64,000 nt of DNA, taken from Flavobacterium limnophilum (lineage in GTDB: Bacteria > Bacteroidota > Bacteroidia > Flavobacteriales > Flavobacteriaceae). Position 1 is the stretch's first letter; every line of letters starts with the position of its first letter. Under the pieces are notes generated by a model. It searched no databases and was not told where the DNA came from. It saw nothing but the letters and a program-made list of their open reading frames with translations. This document shows, piece by piece, positions 33,237-43,798 of the stretch. Made by a program: the position numbers and the translations under genes. Location: positions 1,674,001-1,738,000 of the forward strand of contig NZ_CP114289.2 in the NCBI RefSeq assembly GCF_027111315.2, written 5' to 3'.

Positions 33237-35474
33237 TTATTTAATGGTTACGACAACTTCTTTTTTAATATCTCTGGAAGAACTTCCTAATTTCATGGTA
33301 TAATTGCCTGGTTCAACCGTCCATTTTTTAGTTTCCACATTGTAATAGGCTAATTCTTTTACCGGAACTTGAATTGTTATAATTTCGGATTTTCCGGCAG
33401 AAACCAATACTTTTTGGAACCCTTTCAACTCTTGTGCGGCACGGGTAATTTTCGAATCGGATTTGGAAGAATACAATTGTACCACTTCTTGACCATCCAC
33501 TTTTCCGGAGTTTTTAACGGTAACTGAAACCGCAATTGTTTCGTTGGCATTGTATGATTTCTTGTCCGTTTTAGCATTTTCGAAAGCGAAACTGGTGTAC
33601 GACAATCCGTAGCCAAATGGATAAAGCGGCTCGATTTTTTTGGTGTCAAACCAACGGTAGCCTACCAAAATTCCTTCGGCATAATTTACCGTTTTGTCCC
33701 CTGGAAAACTGTTGGTGGCGTGAGCTGGTGAATCTTCAATCTTTTTGGGCATTGTCCAAGGCAATTTACCGGATGGATTTATTTTTCCAAGCAATACGTC
33801 TGCCAAAGCATTTCCTCCTTCGGAACCATTGAACCAACTCCAAACCAAGGTTGGCGATTTCTGGCTCAAATCGACAATATCAAAAGGAGCTCCGGCAATA
33901 ATGACAACTATTGTATTTGGATTTACGGCTCTCACTTTGTTAATCAATTCTTCTTGTGCAAAAGGGAGATTCAAATTTCTTCTGTCGGAAGCTTCGGTTT
34001 CGTAATCACGGTTGGAACCCGCAAAAACGATGGCCATATCCGAATTTTTGGCAGCATCAATGGCTTCCTGTAATTTGGCTGGATCCAATTGGTCGATGGT
34101 TACAGGGCCGTTCAAGGTAATATCGCCCAATTTCCCCTTGTTTTTTAAATCATAACGCTCCAAATACCCTTCGGCGTAATTGATTTTGATGGAAGCCGGC
34201 AATCTGTTTTGCAAACCTTCCAAAGGTGTAATTTCTCTTTTGGTTTTCACTCCTGCGCCAAATCCGCCCAAGGCATTTTTCTTGGTCGCATTGTTCCCGA
34301 TTACGGCAATGGATTGTATTCCATCCAATTTTAATGGCAAAACATTTTTGTCGTTTTTCAACAAAACCACAGCTTCCGATGCTATTTTGTAGGCATCTTG
34401 GTAATGCGCTTCGGTGGCAATGCTTCCTTTTACTCTGTTTTTTTGTTCGGTTCCCATAGCTTTTACTTGGAACAAAACATTTAAAATTCTTTTAACGTGT
34501 TTGTCAATTTCTACTTCCGAGATTTCTCCTGCTTTTGCAGCCGCAATTAACTTGTCGGCCAAGAAAAATTCGTTGAACGGTTTTGGAGTTCCCATTTCGA
34601 TATCCAAACCGTTTTTCAAGGTTTTAACGGTCGAATGCACCGCCGCCCAATCCGAAACGACAACACCTTTGAAACCCCATTCGTCACGCAAAATGGTGTT
34701 CAGCATATAATCGTTCTCACATAAATAGTCTCCTCTAAACTTGTTGTAAGCGCCCATAATGCTATAGGCTTTGGCTTCTTTAACAGCAGCTTCAAATGCC
34801 GGCAAATATATTTCTCTCAAGGTACGTTCGTCCATTTGAACATCATAAATGTCCCGATTGGTTTCCTGGTTATTGGCGGCGAAATGTTTGACGCAAGCCA
34901 TAACATCATTGTCCTGTAAACCTACAATCAACGGCACGGCCATTCTTTTGTTCAAGAAAGGGTCTTCTGTCGAATATTCATAAGTCCTTCCTCCCAATGG
35001 AGTCCTGACAATATTGATGGCCGGAGAAAGCAACATGTCCTTGTCTCTGGCACGCATTTCCTGACCAACACTGTTCCCGAAAGTGTAGGCCATCTTGGTA
35101 TTCCAAGTTGCAGCCAAAGCTCCAGAAGCTGGATAATATGTGGCAAAATCATTTGTCCAACCAGCTGCAGACCAGTTGTCACGAGAAATTTCTTCACGAA
35201 CTCCCAAAGGCCCATCGGCCATTTTCAATTCAGGAATACCCAAGCGTTTTACTCCGCCAGTAGAAAACATGCTGTTGCCGTGCAGCATTCCTATTTTTTC
35301 TTCGAGCGTCATTTGAGAAATGAGCTTGTTAATTTCGGCATCGAAACTTGTGTCTAAAGATTTTACAGGTTTCGTATTTAATAGATTCATAGTATTAGCA
35401 GTTTGGGAATTTGCCACATTTCCCGTAAACAGTAACATTGAGAATAGAGATAAAGTGATTATTTTATTTTTCAT
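33237..35474 (-). CDS. GH3 beta-glucosidase (first copy)
   Basis: 745 residues with signal peptide (MKNKIITLSLFSMLLFTGNVANS). GH3 N domain with nucleophile Asp in GVVVSDWAAVHST, a GH3 C domain with VIAGAPFDIVDLSQ, and a fibronectin-III-like domain at the end (VTVKNSGKVDGQEVVQLYSS). Length and order are standard. It probably releases glucose from deprotected xyloglucan oligosaccharides. It lies 31 bp after the GH39 stop and 8 bp before GH5. The window has a second GH3 only 37% or so as similar by eye, so the two are not recent duplicates. Confidence 0.92.
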   Translation of the reverse strand: MKNKIITLSLFSMLLFTGNVANSQTANTMNLLNTKPVKSLDTSFDAEINKLISQMTLEEKIGMLHGNSMFSTGGVKRLGIPELKMADGPLGVREEISRDNWSAAGWTNDFATYYPASGALAATWNTKMAYTFGNSVGQEMRARDKDMLLSPAINIVRTPLGGRTYEYSTEDPFLNKRMAVPLIVGLQDNDVMACVKHFAANNQETNRDIYDVQMDERTLREIYLPAFEAAVKEAKAYSIMGAYNKFRGDYLCENDYMLNTILRDEWGFKGVVVSDWAAVHSTVKTLKNGLDIEMGTPKPFNEFFLADKLIAAAKAGEISEVEIDKHVKRILNVLFQVKAMGTEQKNRVKGSIATEAHYQDAYKIASEAVVLLKNDKNVLPLKLDGIQSIAVIGNNATKKNALGGFGAGVKTKREITPLEGLQNRLPASIKINYAEGYLERYDLKNKGKLGDITLNGPVTIDQLDPAKLQEAIDAAKNSDMAIVFAGSNRDYETEASDRRNLNLPFAQEELINKVRAVNPNTIVVIIAGAPFDIVDLSQKSPTLVWSWFNGSEGGNALADVLLGKINPSGKLPWTMPKKIEDSPAHATNSFPGDKTVNYAEGILVGYRWFDTKKIEPLYPFGYGLSYTSFAFENAKTDKKSYNANETIAVSVTVKNSGKVDGQEVVQLYSSKSDSKITRAAQELKGFQKVLVSAGKSEIITIQVPVKELAYYNVETKKWTVEPGNYTMKLGSSSRDIKKEVVVTIK

Positions 35475-35505
35475 AAGTAGTTATTTTGACTTGGTTTTTT
35501 TTAAA

Positions 35506-37098
35506 CTATTGCTTTACAAAATTCAGCAACAGCACATCGTTTTCATTAATCTTGAAATCCTTTTTATAAATTCCGTTGGCATCAATTGTCACTGTTTCCG
35601 TGGCAATTGGCGCACCATTATTTTTTTCTTTCAGCGTGTTTACTTGTTGTTTGGTCAACTGGTTCGGTTTATTCATCCCCAAATAATCGGTAAAAACATC
35701 ATTCACTTTGTAACCCACTTTGAAGATTTCTAAAGTATAGCTGCCTTTTTGGAGTCCTGCCACTTCAATCTTTACGGTTCCTTTTGGTTTGGATGGTAAA
35801 TCTTTTACATAATATTGTTGATTGTTTGTGGCATCTGGCAAAGTATAGGTAAAATCCCAAAACAAAACCTGCACATCACCTTTTGTGTTTTTAGCCGCCC
35901 AAGAAGAAGTGTCGGTATTTTGAAGTTCTGTTTCTCCCAATTTGTTCAAAAAGGAATACGAAAAATAGGCCGGTTTCTTGATTCCTTGCGTATTCAACAA
36001 CCCGAAACCACCGTGAAAAGGCGTAAATCTTGGCCCTGGTTCTTCAAAAATATCGGTAAAAACCCAATACGACATTGAGTTTGCAGCATTCCCCACTTGT
36101 TTCAATTTTTGAAGAATATAAGCCGCCGAATGGTAACTGTCGTGAATGGGATCGGCTGGTGTATAAGAGGAACTCCATTCGGTGTAATGCAATTCGAGAT
36201 TGGGTTTTGTTGATGTTGCAATTTCTTTTCTTGATTGCAACACATCGCCACTTACTGCCTCATTATCTTTGCTTAATACAGTTCCGCTTTGTCCAAATTC
36301 ATCCAAAAAACCTTGTCCAACACCATAGGAATGTGTACTGATAAAATCAATTGGCACCTTGTTTTTTTCACAAAAATCAATCATCTCGCTTTCCCAAGCA
36401 GCTCCCGCAGTACCTGGCCCACCTACTTTATAGTCTGGATTTACACTTTTTATGGCGCGAGTGCTATAATCATATAATTTAAAATATTCTTCTTGTGTTC
36501 CCGTCCAAAAACCTGGAGTTAAATTGGGTTCATTCCAAACTTCGAAATACCAAGACTTCACCTCATCGGCTCCGTAACGTTCGGTAAAATGTTGTGCTAA
36601 GTTGCGGATTAAATCTTCCCATTTTTTATAATCTTTAGGTGGTGTCACATTGCCTTTCCACCAAAAAATGGTTTGCTTTCCACTCGCCAAAGCCGATGGC
36701 ATAAACCCTAATTCGACAAAAGGTTTCATATTGATACTCAAAATATAATCAAATAAAACATCGACATATTGGTAATTGTATTCTGGATTCCCTTTGTTGT
36801 CTTCACGATAAACCGCCATATCGTCGGTCAATAAACCGTGCATCCTAATGTATTTGAAATCGCATTCTTTTTTTATCAAAGCCAATTGTTGTTGCCAATC
36901 GGCGCGCAATCCTTCGTTGGCTCGTCCCGCTCCGATACACTCTTTGTACATCGTGTTCATTTGTCCAGCCGATTTATTGTAATCGACTTTTATAATTCGA
37001 TCCACAGAAGCTGTTTTCTTGGTATTCAAATTTTGTCCAAACAATGCAACATTGGTCAGTAATAATAGAATAATTGGTAGTACTAAATGTTTTTTCAT
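35506..37098 (-). CDS. GH39 glycosidase (beta-xylosidase-like)
   Basis: 530 residues with signal peptide (MKKHLVLPIILLLLTNVALFG). The barrel has YIRMHGLLTDDMAVY, the acid/base Glu in WYFEVWNEPNLTPGF and the nucleophile Glu in ELHYTEWSSSYTP, matching GH39. Characterised members include beta-xylosidases and alpha-L-iduronidases. A GH39 is not part of the standard xyloglucan set; here it may act on beta-xylosyl or alpha-L-arabinosyl side groups. It is tightly packed in the operon (5 bp to the upstream GH3). Confidence 0.88.
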   Translation of the reverse strand: MKKHLVLPIILLLLTNVALFGQNLNTKKTASVDRIIKVDYNKSAGQMNTMYKECIGAGRANEGLRADWQQQLALIKKECDFKYIRMHGLLTDDMAVYREDNKGNPEYNYQYVDVLFDYILSINMKPFVELGFMPSALASGKQTIFWWKGNVTPPKDYKKWEDLIRNLAQHFTERYGADEVKSWYFEVWNEPNLTPGFWTGTQEEYFKLYDYSTRAIKSVNPDYKVGGPGTAGAAWESEMIDFCEKNKVPIDFISTHSYGVGQGFLDEFGQSGTVLSKDNEAVSGDVLQSRKEIATSTKPNLELHYTEWSSSYTPADPIHDSYHSAAYILQKLKQVGNAANSMSYWVFTDIFEEPGPRFTPFHGGFGLLNTQGIKKPAYFSYSFLNKLGETELQNTDTSSWAAKNTKGDVQVLFWDFTYTLPDATNNQQYYVKDLPSKPKGTVKIEVAGLQKGSYTLEIFKVGYKVNDVFTDYLGMNKPNQLTKQQVNTLKEKNNGAPIATETVTIDANGIYKKDFKINENDVLLLNFVKQ

Positions 37099-37103
37099 TT
37101 TAA

Positions 37104-39269
37104 TTATTTCACGGTTATTTTTTTGGTCAATAGTATTGCATCAGAAGCTCCGCCTACTTGTATTTCAATTTGTCCTTTTTCGAGTTCAAATTGTTGTTTG
37201 GTTGTATTCCAATATTCTAAATTTTCAGCTTTTAAAGTCAGGGCTACTGTTTTGGTTTCTCCTGCTTTCAAAAATATTCTTTGAAAAGATTTCAATGCTT
37301 TTATTGGTTGCTGAATAGCCGAATCGATTGATTTTACATACAATTGAACGACTTCTTCACCATCCCTTTTTCCAGTATTGGTTATCGAAACCGAAACTGT
37401 TAGGTCTTTATCCTTTTCTAAAGTATCCCTGTTTGTCTTTATGGAATTATACGCAAAACTCGTATAACTCAATCCGTGACCGAAAGCATACAAGGGTTTT
37501 CCTTGAAAATACATGTAGGTTCTTCCGTTGCGAATGTTGTAATCCAATAAATCAGGCAAATCGGTGATATCTTTTACCCAAGTTTGCGTCAATCTTCCAG
37601 CTGGATTGTAATCACCAAATAATACGTCGGCCAAAGCGGTTCCTAATTCTTGGCTGTTTTGCGTCAGATGTACAATTGCAGGAATGTGTTCTTGTGTCCA
37701 ATTGATGGCATACGGAAAACTGCTGATGAGCGCCACGACAGTTTTGGGATTGGCTTGATACGCAATTTTGATTAAATCTTCCTGTTCCAATGTCAAAGAT
37801 TGTCTATCAACAGCTTCTTTTCCTTCGCTCGGCAAGGGACAATCATTCCAACCCGCATTGCAAACCGGATGATTCCCGACAATTACAATAACAACATCTG
37901 CTTTTTTGGCAATTGTGGCTGCTTTCCCATCGGCATTGTTTTTGGCGTATAAAATTTCAACATTCGAACCCAATTTATTTTTAATTCCCTGCAAAGGTGT
38001 TATCATATAGGGAGGAGTTCCGCTGTACCAATCCAAAAGCACTTGGTCGGCACGAAGACCGATTACGGCAATAGTTTTTAGTCTTTCTTTTTGCAAAGGC
38101 AATAATTGTTTAACCGGATCATTTTTCAATAAAACAATGGATTTCAAGGTCGCTTCCAATGCCAGTTTTTTGTGGGCATCCGATTTCCAAGGATCAATCG
38201 TGTCTTTTCCGATACCAATTTTAGCATACGGATTTTCGTCTGGAGCATCTAACATTCCCAGTTTGATCATTACCCGAAAATTTCCCCTGATGACTTCGTC
38301 TATGTCTTTTTCAGTTAAATATCCTTTTGCAATGGCACCGTCAACTCCTTCTTTATAATCGTCCAAAAATTGATTGATTCCCGATTTTACTACGGCTGCC
38401 GCTCCCAAATAGGAATCGGCATAATATTTATGATCCGAAAGCAGCAACTTGAAAGCACCGCCATCGGTACAGATGATTCCATTTTGTCCCCATTCTTTTT
38501 GAGTGATGTCTTTCAACATCGGATGCACAGTAGCCGGGATTCCGTTTACTTTATTGTAAGAAGCCATATAGGCTCGCGAACCGCCTTCAATAATCCCCAT
38601 TCGGAAAGGAACGGAATAATATTCTCTCCAAAGCCTTTCATCAAAATCGGATGATGTGTAAGTTCTGCCATCTTCGTTGCTGTTGGCCAAAAAGTGTTTC
38701 ATCAACGAAGCCGATTGCCAATATTTGGGATGATTTCCCTGAAGCCCTTTTACAAAAGCAACAGTCATCGTTCCGTTAAAAAAAGCATCTTCGCCATAGC
38801 TTTCTTCGGTGCGTCCCCAACGTGGGTCTCTGGCGATATCGGCATTTGGAGCCCGAATCACCAAACCGCCCCGATGGTATTTCTGGAAAGCATAACGTGC
38901 TTCATAGCCTTCAACCTGCGCCACTTTTTGGATCAAATCGACATCCCAAGTTTCGCCCAAACCATAAGCCTGAGGAAAAGTGGTGGTGGGAATCGGTACT
39001 TTGCCTTTTCCTCCCCATTCGCCTGGTCCTCCTAAAGCCAATCCGTGTAATCCTTCGATATGACCTGTACCCACAACTCCCAATCTTGGAACGGAGGGAT
39101 TGGTACTTAAAACCGCAACTTTTTCCTCCAAAGTCATCAATGACAACAGATTGTCAATACGCTTTTCTGTCTCCAAATTTGGATTTTGAAAAGGATATTG
39201 CTGTTGTTTTTGCGCCAAAACCACGTTTATGCACAAAAGAAAAACAATGGAAAAAAGGAGGTTTTTCAT
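37104..39269 (-). CDS. GH3 beta-glucosidase/xylosidase (second copy)
   Basis: 721 residues with signal peptide (MKNLLFSIVFLLCINVVLA). The GH3 N domain has RDPRWGRTEESYGEDAFF and the nucleophile Asp in NGIICTDGGAFKLLL; the C domain has VVIVGNHPVCN and an FnIII-like end (SITNTGKRDGEEVVQLYV). The motif SYGEDAFF and the Gly-Gly after the nucleophile resemble the beta-xylosidase-like branch, so xyloside or glucoside hydrolysis are both open. It lies 45 bp after GH97. Confidence 0.9.
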   Translation of the reverse strand: MKNLLFSIVFLLCINVVLAQKQQQYPFQNPNLETEKRIDNLLSLMTLEEKVAVLSTNPSVPRLGVVGTGHIEGLHGLALGGPGEWGGKGKVPIPTTTFPQAYGLGETWDVDLIQKVAQVEGYEARYAFQKYHRGGLVIRAPNADIARDPRWGRTEESYGEDAFFNGTMTVAFVKGLQGNHPKYWQSASLMKHFLANSNEDGRTYTSSDFDERLWREYYSVPFRMGIIEGGSRAYMASYNKVNGIPATVHPMLKDITQKEWGQNGIICTDGGAFKLLLSDHKYYADSYLGAAAVVKSGINQFLDDYKEGVDGAIAKGYLTEKDIDEVIRGNFRVMIKLGMLDAPDENPYAKIGIGKDTIDPWKSDAHKKLALEATLKSIVLLKNDPVKQLLPLQKERLKTIAVIGLRADQVLLDWYSGTPPYMITPLQGIKNKLGSNVEILYAKNNADGKAATIAKKADVVIVIVGNHPVCNAGWNDCPLPSEGKEAVDRQSLTLEQEDLIKIAYQANPKTVVALISSFPYAINWTQEHIPAIVHLTQNSQELGTALADVLFGDYNPAGRLTQTWVKDITDLPDLLDYNIRNGRTYMYFQGKPLYAFGHGLSYTSFAYNSIKTNRDTLEKDKDLTVSVSITNTGKRDGEEVVQLYVKSIDSAIQQPIKALKSFQRIFLKAGETKTVALTLKAENLEYWNTTKQQFELEKGQIEIQVGGASDAILLTKKITVK

Positions 39270-39314
39270 TTTTAAGAAATCGGAATTAATTAAACCAGTT
39301 GGGTTGTCTTGAAA

Positions 39315-41321
39315 TTATAATTTCTTGAATCGAATGGCTGTTCCTCCTGCTCCACCCAAATGCAATTTCAACACATCCGAAGCTTTAACCGTTTTCTTGG
39401 AAATGGCAACTGCTGATGGATTGTGGGTTTCGTCTGTTCCTTCGGCATCGGCATAAATTTGGGCTTCATAAGTGGCGTTGGCATCCAAAAATGATAATGA
39501 AATTTCCAAATCTCTAGCTTTCTCGTTCGTAATGCTTCCCAAATACCAATCGGCACTGTTTTCATCTTTACGAACCGTGGTAATGTATTCCCCAATTTCA
39601 GCGTTCAATACTTTGGTATCTTGCCAATCCGTTGGAACGTCTTTCAAGAATTGGAAAGAAGGATTTCCTGCGTAATTTTCAGGAAGATCGGCTAACATTT
39701 GTATTGGTGAATAAAAAACTACGTATAAAGCCAATTGTTGTGCCGTGGTTCCGTGAATTCTTTTTCCTGGATAACCTTGTTTGATTTCAACATCCAAGAC
39801 TCCCGGAGTATAATCCATTGGCCCTGACAACAATCTGGTGAAAGGCAAAATAGTCACGTGATTGGGCGGATTTCCTTCACTCCAAGCATTGTATTCTTGT
39901 CCTCTGGCAGCTTCCCGAGCCAACATATTGGGATACGTTCTGCGTTCTCCCGTGTCTTTTATTGGTTCGTGATAGAAAACGGCCAAATCATATTCGGCAG
40001 CTTTTTTCAGGACGTATCGGAAATAATTCACTCCAAATTGTCCGTGATGCCATTCTTTCATGTTCAATTTAGAACCCACGTGTCCTATTTTCACGGTGTG
40101 AATACCCAAACGTTTATACATTGCAAATCCTTCGTCTATTTCTTTAAGATAATTAATCAAGTTCGAACCCGTTTCATGGTACCCGATAAGCTCCACTCCT
40201 TTTTGTTTTCCATATTCCACAACTTTGTCGATGTCAAAATTATCGGCACATTTTGTAAAACTGAACATGTGCATGTGGTTCTCGTACCAAGCTGGAGTCC
40301 AACCTTTGTTCCAGCCTTCAATAAGCATGTGATGAAATCCTTCTTTGGCAGTAAAATCGAGGTATTCAAAAGCATTTTTGGTAGTGGCTCCTTGTTTGTC
40401 ACTTTCCCAAAAAGTATATTTTCCGATGTGCATTCCCCACCAAATTCCCAAATATTTATAAGGTTTGAAATAATCAATTTTGCCCAATTTGTTGGGTTCG
40501 TTTAGATTTAAAATCAAATACGAATCGACTAAATCTCCTGATTTTTCACCTATTTGAATGGTTCTCCAAGAGGAAGTAAAACTGTCTTTCACGCGTACTT
40601 TCACTCCATCTGCCCAAGGCACCAAGTCAGTTTTCAATTGTGTCCCGGTATTGTTTACCAATGTCGTGCTGGCATAATCGATTAGGTTGGCTTCGTGAAA
40701 ACTCAATTTTAAACCGCTCTTGCTTTCGATAGTCAATGGCGTATGTACCGTGTCAATGGCATTAATGGTCGAATTTTGATACAAATATTCATAACGATTT
40801 TCTCGGTAAGCAGGAATCCACCACGCTTTTCCTTCTTCTTTCAGGTTGAAAGTCGTTTTTTCGTCCATAATGAAAATACTGTCTTTCGTACCTTGTCTTG
40901 GATACACATATCGAAAGGCAATTCCGTCATCGAAAGCGCGAAACTGGATTTCGAGTTGACGTTTCTCCTTGTTTTTTTGTTGCAGTTTCACCACCATTTG
41001 GTTGTAGTGGTTTCGGATTTTCTTCTTTTCGCCCCAAACCTGTTCCCAAGTTTCGTCGAAAGTGGAGTTTTCTACTTTAACTATTTCAAAATTGGAGCTG
41101 AAATCGTCATTGTTTTTCAACAAAAACCCCATATCCGATGGTGTAATTACCACTGTTTTTCCGTGAGAAACGGTGTATTTTGGTGAGCTATTTACCAATT
41201 CGAATTGAATTTTGTTTTTACCTTCGGGTGAAGCCAATTCGTAGGATTTTGATTTTTTGCCTTGGGCATTGACCATACTCAGGGAAAGTAATAAAGCGGG
41301 AAGTATCAGTTTTTTTATCAT
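39315..41321 (-). CDS. GH97 alpha-glycosidase
   Basis: Start taken as the ATG at 41321 (MIKKLILPALLLSLSMVNA, signal peptide); a longer frame to 41357 enters the terminator of GH31. About 668 residues. An N-terminal beta-sandwich (ELASPEGKNKIQFELV) is followed by the barrel and a C-terminal domain. AVFYHEPIKDTGERRTYPNM and AREAARGQEYNAW carry the acidic residues of the calcium-dependent, inverting SusB-like type, and TRLLSGPMDYTPG is conserved. Members are alpha-glucosidases or alpha-galactosidases. Its substrate within xyloglucan is not obvious. Confidence 0.88.
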   Translation of the reverse strand: MIKKLILPALLLSLSMVNAQGKKSKSYELASPEGKNKIQFELVNSSPKYTVSHGKTVVITPSDMGFLLKNNDDFSSNFEIVKVENSTFDETWEQVWGEKKKIRNHYNQMVVKLQQKNKEKRQLEIQFRAFDDGIAFRYVYPRQGTKDSIFIMDEKTTFNLKEEGKAWWIPAYRENRYEYLYQNSTINAIDTVHTPLTIESKSGLKLSFHEANLIDYASTTLVNNTGTQLKTDLVPWADGVKVRVKDSFTSSWRTIQIGEKSGDLVDSYLILNLNEPNKLGKIDYFKPYKYLGIWWGMHIGKYTFWESDKQGATTKNAFEYLDFTAKEGFHHMLIEGWNKGWTPAWYENHMHMFSFTKCADNFDIDKVVEYGKQKGVELIGYHETGSNLINYLKEIDEGFAMYKRLGIHTVKIGHVGSKLNMKEWHHGQFGVNYFRYVLKKAAEYDLAVFYHEPIKDTGERRTYPNMLAREAARGQEYNAWSEGNPPNHVTILPFTRLLSGPMDYTPGVLDVEIKQGYPGKRIHGTTAQQLALYVVFYSPIQMLADLPENYAGNPSFQFLKDVPTDWQDTKVLNAEIGEYITTVRKDENSADWYLGSITNEKARDLEISLSFLDANATYEAQIYADAEGTDETHNPSAVAISKKTVKASDVLKLHLGGAGGTAIRFKKL

Positions 41322-41339
41322 TGTACTATTTATTTTTTT

Positions 41340-41380
41340 TATAAAAAATCGGGGCATAGACTAACTCATTACCCCGATTT
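41340..41380 (-). terminator. Terminator downstream of GH31
   Basis: AAATCGGGG (41346-41354) and CCCCGATTT (41372-41380) pair perfectly; the minus strand then has a T-run. It lies 19 bp past the GH31 stop, just before the GH97 start. Confidence 0.82.
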
Positions 41381-41398
41381 CACAACTAACCAAAACAA

Positions 41399-43798
41399 TT
41401 ATTTTATCCATTCAATTTTGAATGTGGTCTTGTTGCTTATTGGATTCTCATTTGCTTCGAAACCAGTTCCTTTTTTGGAAAGAGAGATGGTTTTTACTCC
41501 ATCGCCTTCTGGAAGGAAAACTTTTGCTGTTGCCGTATTTGTTCCTTCAGCGGCATATACTTTGAGGGTCAATTTGCTCCAATCCATGTCTTTGGTGGAT
41601 TGTGCCAATTTGATGTGTGGAATTGCCGAACCGTTTCGAACCAATACGATAATCGGCACTTCGCCGGCCTCAATTTTATGCCAACCGCCTTGATATACTT
41701 TTTTGGTTTGGTAATCAATCCAAGTACCTTCCGGAAGATAAACATCCCTGCCGGTAACCTCTTCAAATAAAGGCGCTACCAACATACTGGAACCAAAAAG
41801 ATATTCATTGTCCACCAACCAAGAACCCGGATCATTAGAATATTCTATGAACAAGGCGCGCATCATCGGTAATCCTTTTTGGGAACTTTCTTTGGCTTGG
41901 GCGTAGATGTAAGGCATTAATTCGTAACGCATATTATCGGCATTTCTGAAAGTTTCCAAAAGGTCTTTGCTGTACAACCAAGGTTCGCGTGGAGGCTCGC
42001 CATGGCTTCTTACGTGGGATGTGAACATCCCGAAAGGAGCCCAACGACGATACAAGTTTTCGGGAGATTTGGTCACAAATCCACCCACGTCATGACTCCA
42101 GAAACTGAAACCACACAATCCCAAGGAAAGTCCCCCTCTTAATTCGGCCGACATGGCGCCGTTTGTTGTTTCGGCATCGCCACCCCAATGCAAAGGATAA
42201 CGTTGGCTTCCTGCCCAGGTGCTTCTTGCCCAGATTAAGGTGTATCCTTTTTCTTTTTGGGTGATTTCGGCAACGGCTTTGTTGTAACGCAATGGGTATA
42301 AATTATGCTCATAGAAACCAGTTCGTCCATTGGAATAAATGCCGTCCGCTGGTGCGGCTTCTCCAAAATCCACTTTGAAAACGCTCACTCCTTGATCGAA
42401 TAAACTTTTCAATTTGGCTTGGTACCAAGTCACGGTGGCCGGGTTCGTAAAATCCAAAACGGCATCTTCGTAAGGAAGGTTTCCTTTACGGTCTTTCACG
42501 GTCAAGTTTTTGTCCACAATTTCGTTGAACAAAGTGTTTTTTGGCGAAAAATAAGGTAGTTGCCATAAACAAACGTGGAAACCATCGTCTTTCAAATCCG
42601 ACATCATTTTAACTGGATCTTCGAAACGTTTTTTTGCAAATTCGTAATTGTTGCGCCAATCCACGTCAAACCAGCCCGTGTCATAATGAATCACGTCGGT
42701 CGGGATTTTGTAAGCCCGTAGATTCTTGGCAACTTCACGACCTTCTTTTTCAGAAAAATAAGTAATTCGGCTCATCCAAAATCCGAAGGACCAAAGTGGC
42801 GGCATGGCGGCTTTTCCTGTAAGGTTCGTGTATTCGTCCAAAATATCTTTGGGTTCACCAATGAAGAAAAACAAATCGGCTTCGTCGTCGCCAATATACA
42901 TTTCGTTGGCACTGCCATAATATTTTCCAAAATCAACAGTAATCGGTGTCGAATGGTGCATAAAAACCCCGTAACCACGGCTGCTCATGTAAAACGGAAC
43001 CGGTTTATACATCGTTTCATTCTGTATTCCGTTAGCATCATCCGTCCACAAAACTACTTTTTGACCGCGTTTGTTGAACTGCGTAAAGGATTCGCCGCAA
43101 CCAAATATTTTCTCGTCGGGTTCCAAGCTGAAAGCCGCTCCCATACTTCGGGAATAATCGCTGTTTCTGCGCACATACGAAAATGGAAGTGTTGGCGTGT
43201 AGGTATTTGCAAAATCAGAATTATGAAGTGTTCCAGTCAGCAATTTTCCTTTTTCATCATATATTTTTACGTGCCAAGGTTTGGTCTGGATCTCTACCGA
43301 ACCGTGTTTGCTGGTAAATTTATGTCCGCCTTCGATTTTGGCATATTTCCATAATTCGGGATGGTTGGGCGCTACTCCATCCACCAACATCAAGGATTCT
43401 TTTTCAGGATGAAATTGTGGTCCCGAAGTCATTTTGATTCTCAAGGTTCTGTCCGAAACGAACTGTATTTGGAAAGGCAATACCGGCGAAGCTTCATATT
43501 CCGTGGTGGGAAATTCGTTAGCCACAACTGGGCTGGGTTTCATTTCAATATTGTTGAAAGCCTGGCGGGTTTGGTAGGTATGTCTCAAATATTTTACCGT
43601 TCCTTTTCCGGATTGTGGATCGAAACCCGCCAATTCGTCGGCAAAATAAAAAGTGTTCAGGTAATTCTCGAAATCTTTGCTAATGTCGATGGGTGCATTG
43701 AGAACATCGGCATTTTGTATTTGGGCTGTGGCTTTTGGCGTGATTAAAAGACCAAAAAAAACAGCTGAAAATAGTATTCCTATTTGTGATTTTTTCAT
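41399..43798 (-). CDS. GH31 alpha-xylosidase (YicI-like)
   Basis: Start taken as the ATG at 43798 (MKKSQIGILFSAVFFGLLIT, signal peptide); the frame is open 78 bp further but that part is not protein-like. About 799 residues. The nucleophile motif is FKVDFGEAAPADG, the KxDFGE form of YicI-type alpha-xylosidases. HWGGDAETTNGAM carries the acid/base Asp, and FWSHDVGGF follows. Such enzymes remove the non-reducing alpha-1,6-xylose of xyloglucan oligosaccharides, which is the strongest marker for the substrate of this locus. It is the first gene after the 783-bp gap and is followed by its own terminator. Confidence 0.93.
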   Translation of the reverse strand: MKKSQIGILFSAVFFGLLITPKATAQIQNADVLNAPIDISKDFENYLNTFYFADELAGFDPQSGKGTVKYLRHTYQTRQAFNNIEMKPSPVVANEFPTTEYEASPVLPFQIQFVSDRTLRIKMTSGPQFHPEKESLMLVDGVAPNHPELWKYAKIEGGHKFTSKHGSVEIQTKPWHVKIYDEKGKLLTGTLHNSDFANTYTPTLPFSYVRRNSDYSRSMGAAFSLEPDEKIFGCGESFTQFNKRGQKVVLWTDDANGIQNETMYKPVPFYMSSRGYGVFMHHSTPITVDFGKYYGSANEMYIGDDEADLFFFIGEPKDILDEYTNLTGKAAMPPLWSFGFWMSRITYFSEKEGREVAKNLRAYKIPTDVIHYDTGWFDVDWRNNYEFAKKRFEDPVKMMSDLKDDGFHVCLWQLPYFSPKNTLFNEIVDKNLTVKDRKGNLPYEDAVLDFTNPATVTWYQAKLKSLFDQGVSVFKVDFGEAAPADGIYSNGRTGFYEHNLYPLRYNKAVAEITQKEKGYTLIWARSTWAGSQRYPLHWGGDAETTNGAMSAELRGGLSLGLCGFSFWSHDVGGFVTKSPENLYRRWAPFGMFTSHVRSHGEPPREPWLYSKDLLETFRNADNMRYELMPYIYAQAKESSQKGLPMMRALFIEYSNDPGSWLVDNEYLFGSSMLVAPLFEEVTGRDVYLPEGTWIDYQTKKVYQGGWHKIEAGEVPIIVLVRNGSAIPHIKLAQSTKDMDWSKLTLKVYAAEGTNTATAKVFLPEGDGVKTISLSKKGTGFEANENPISNKTTFKIEWIK

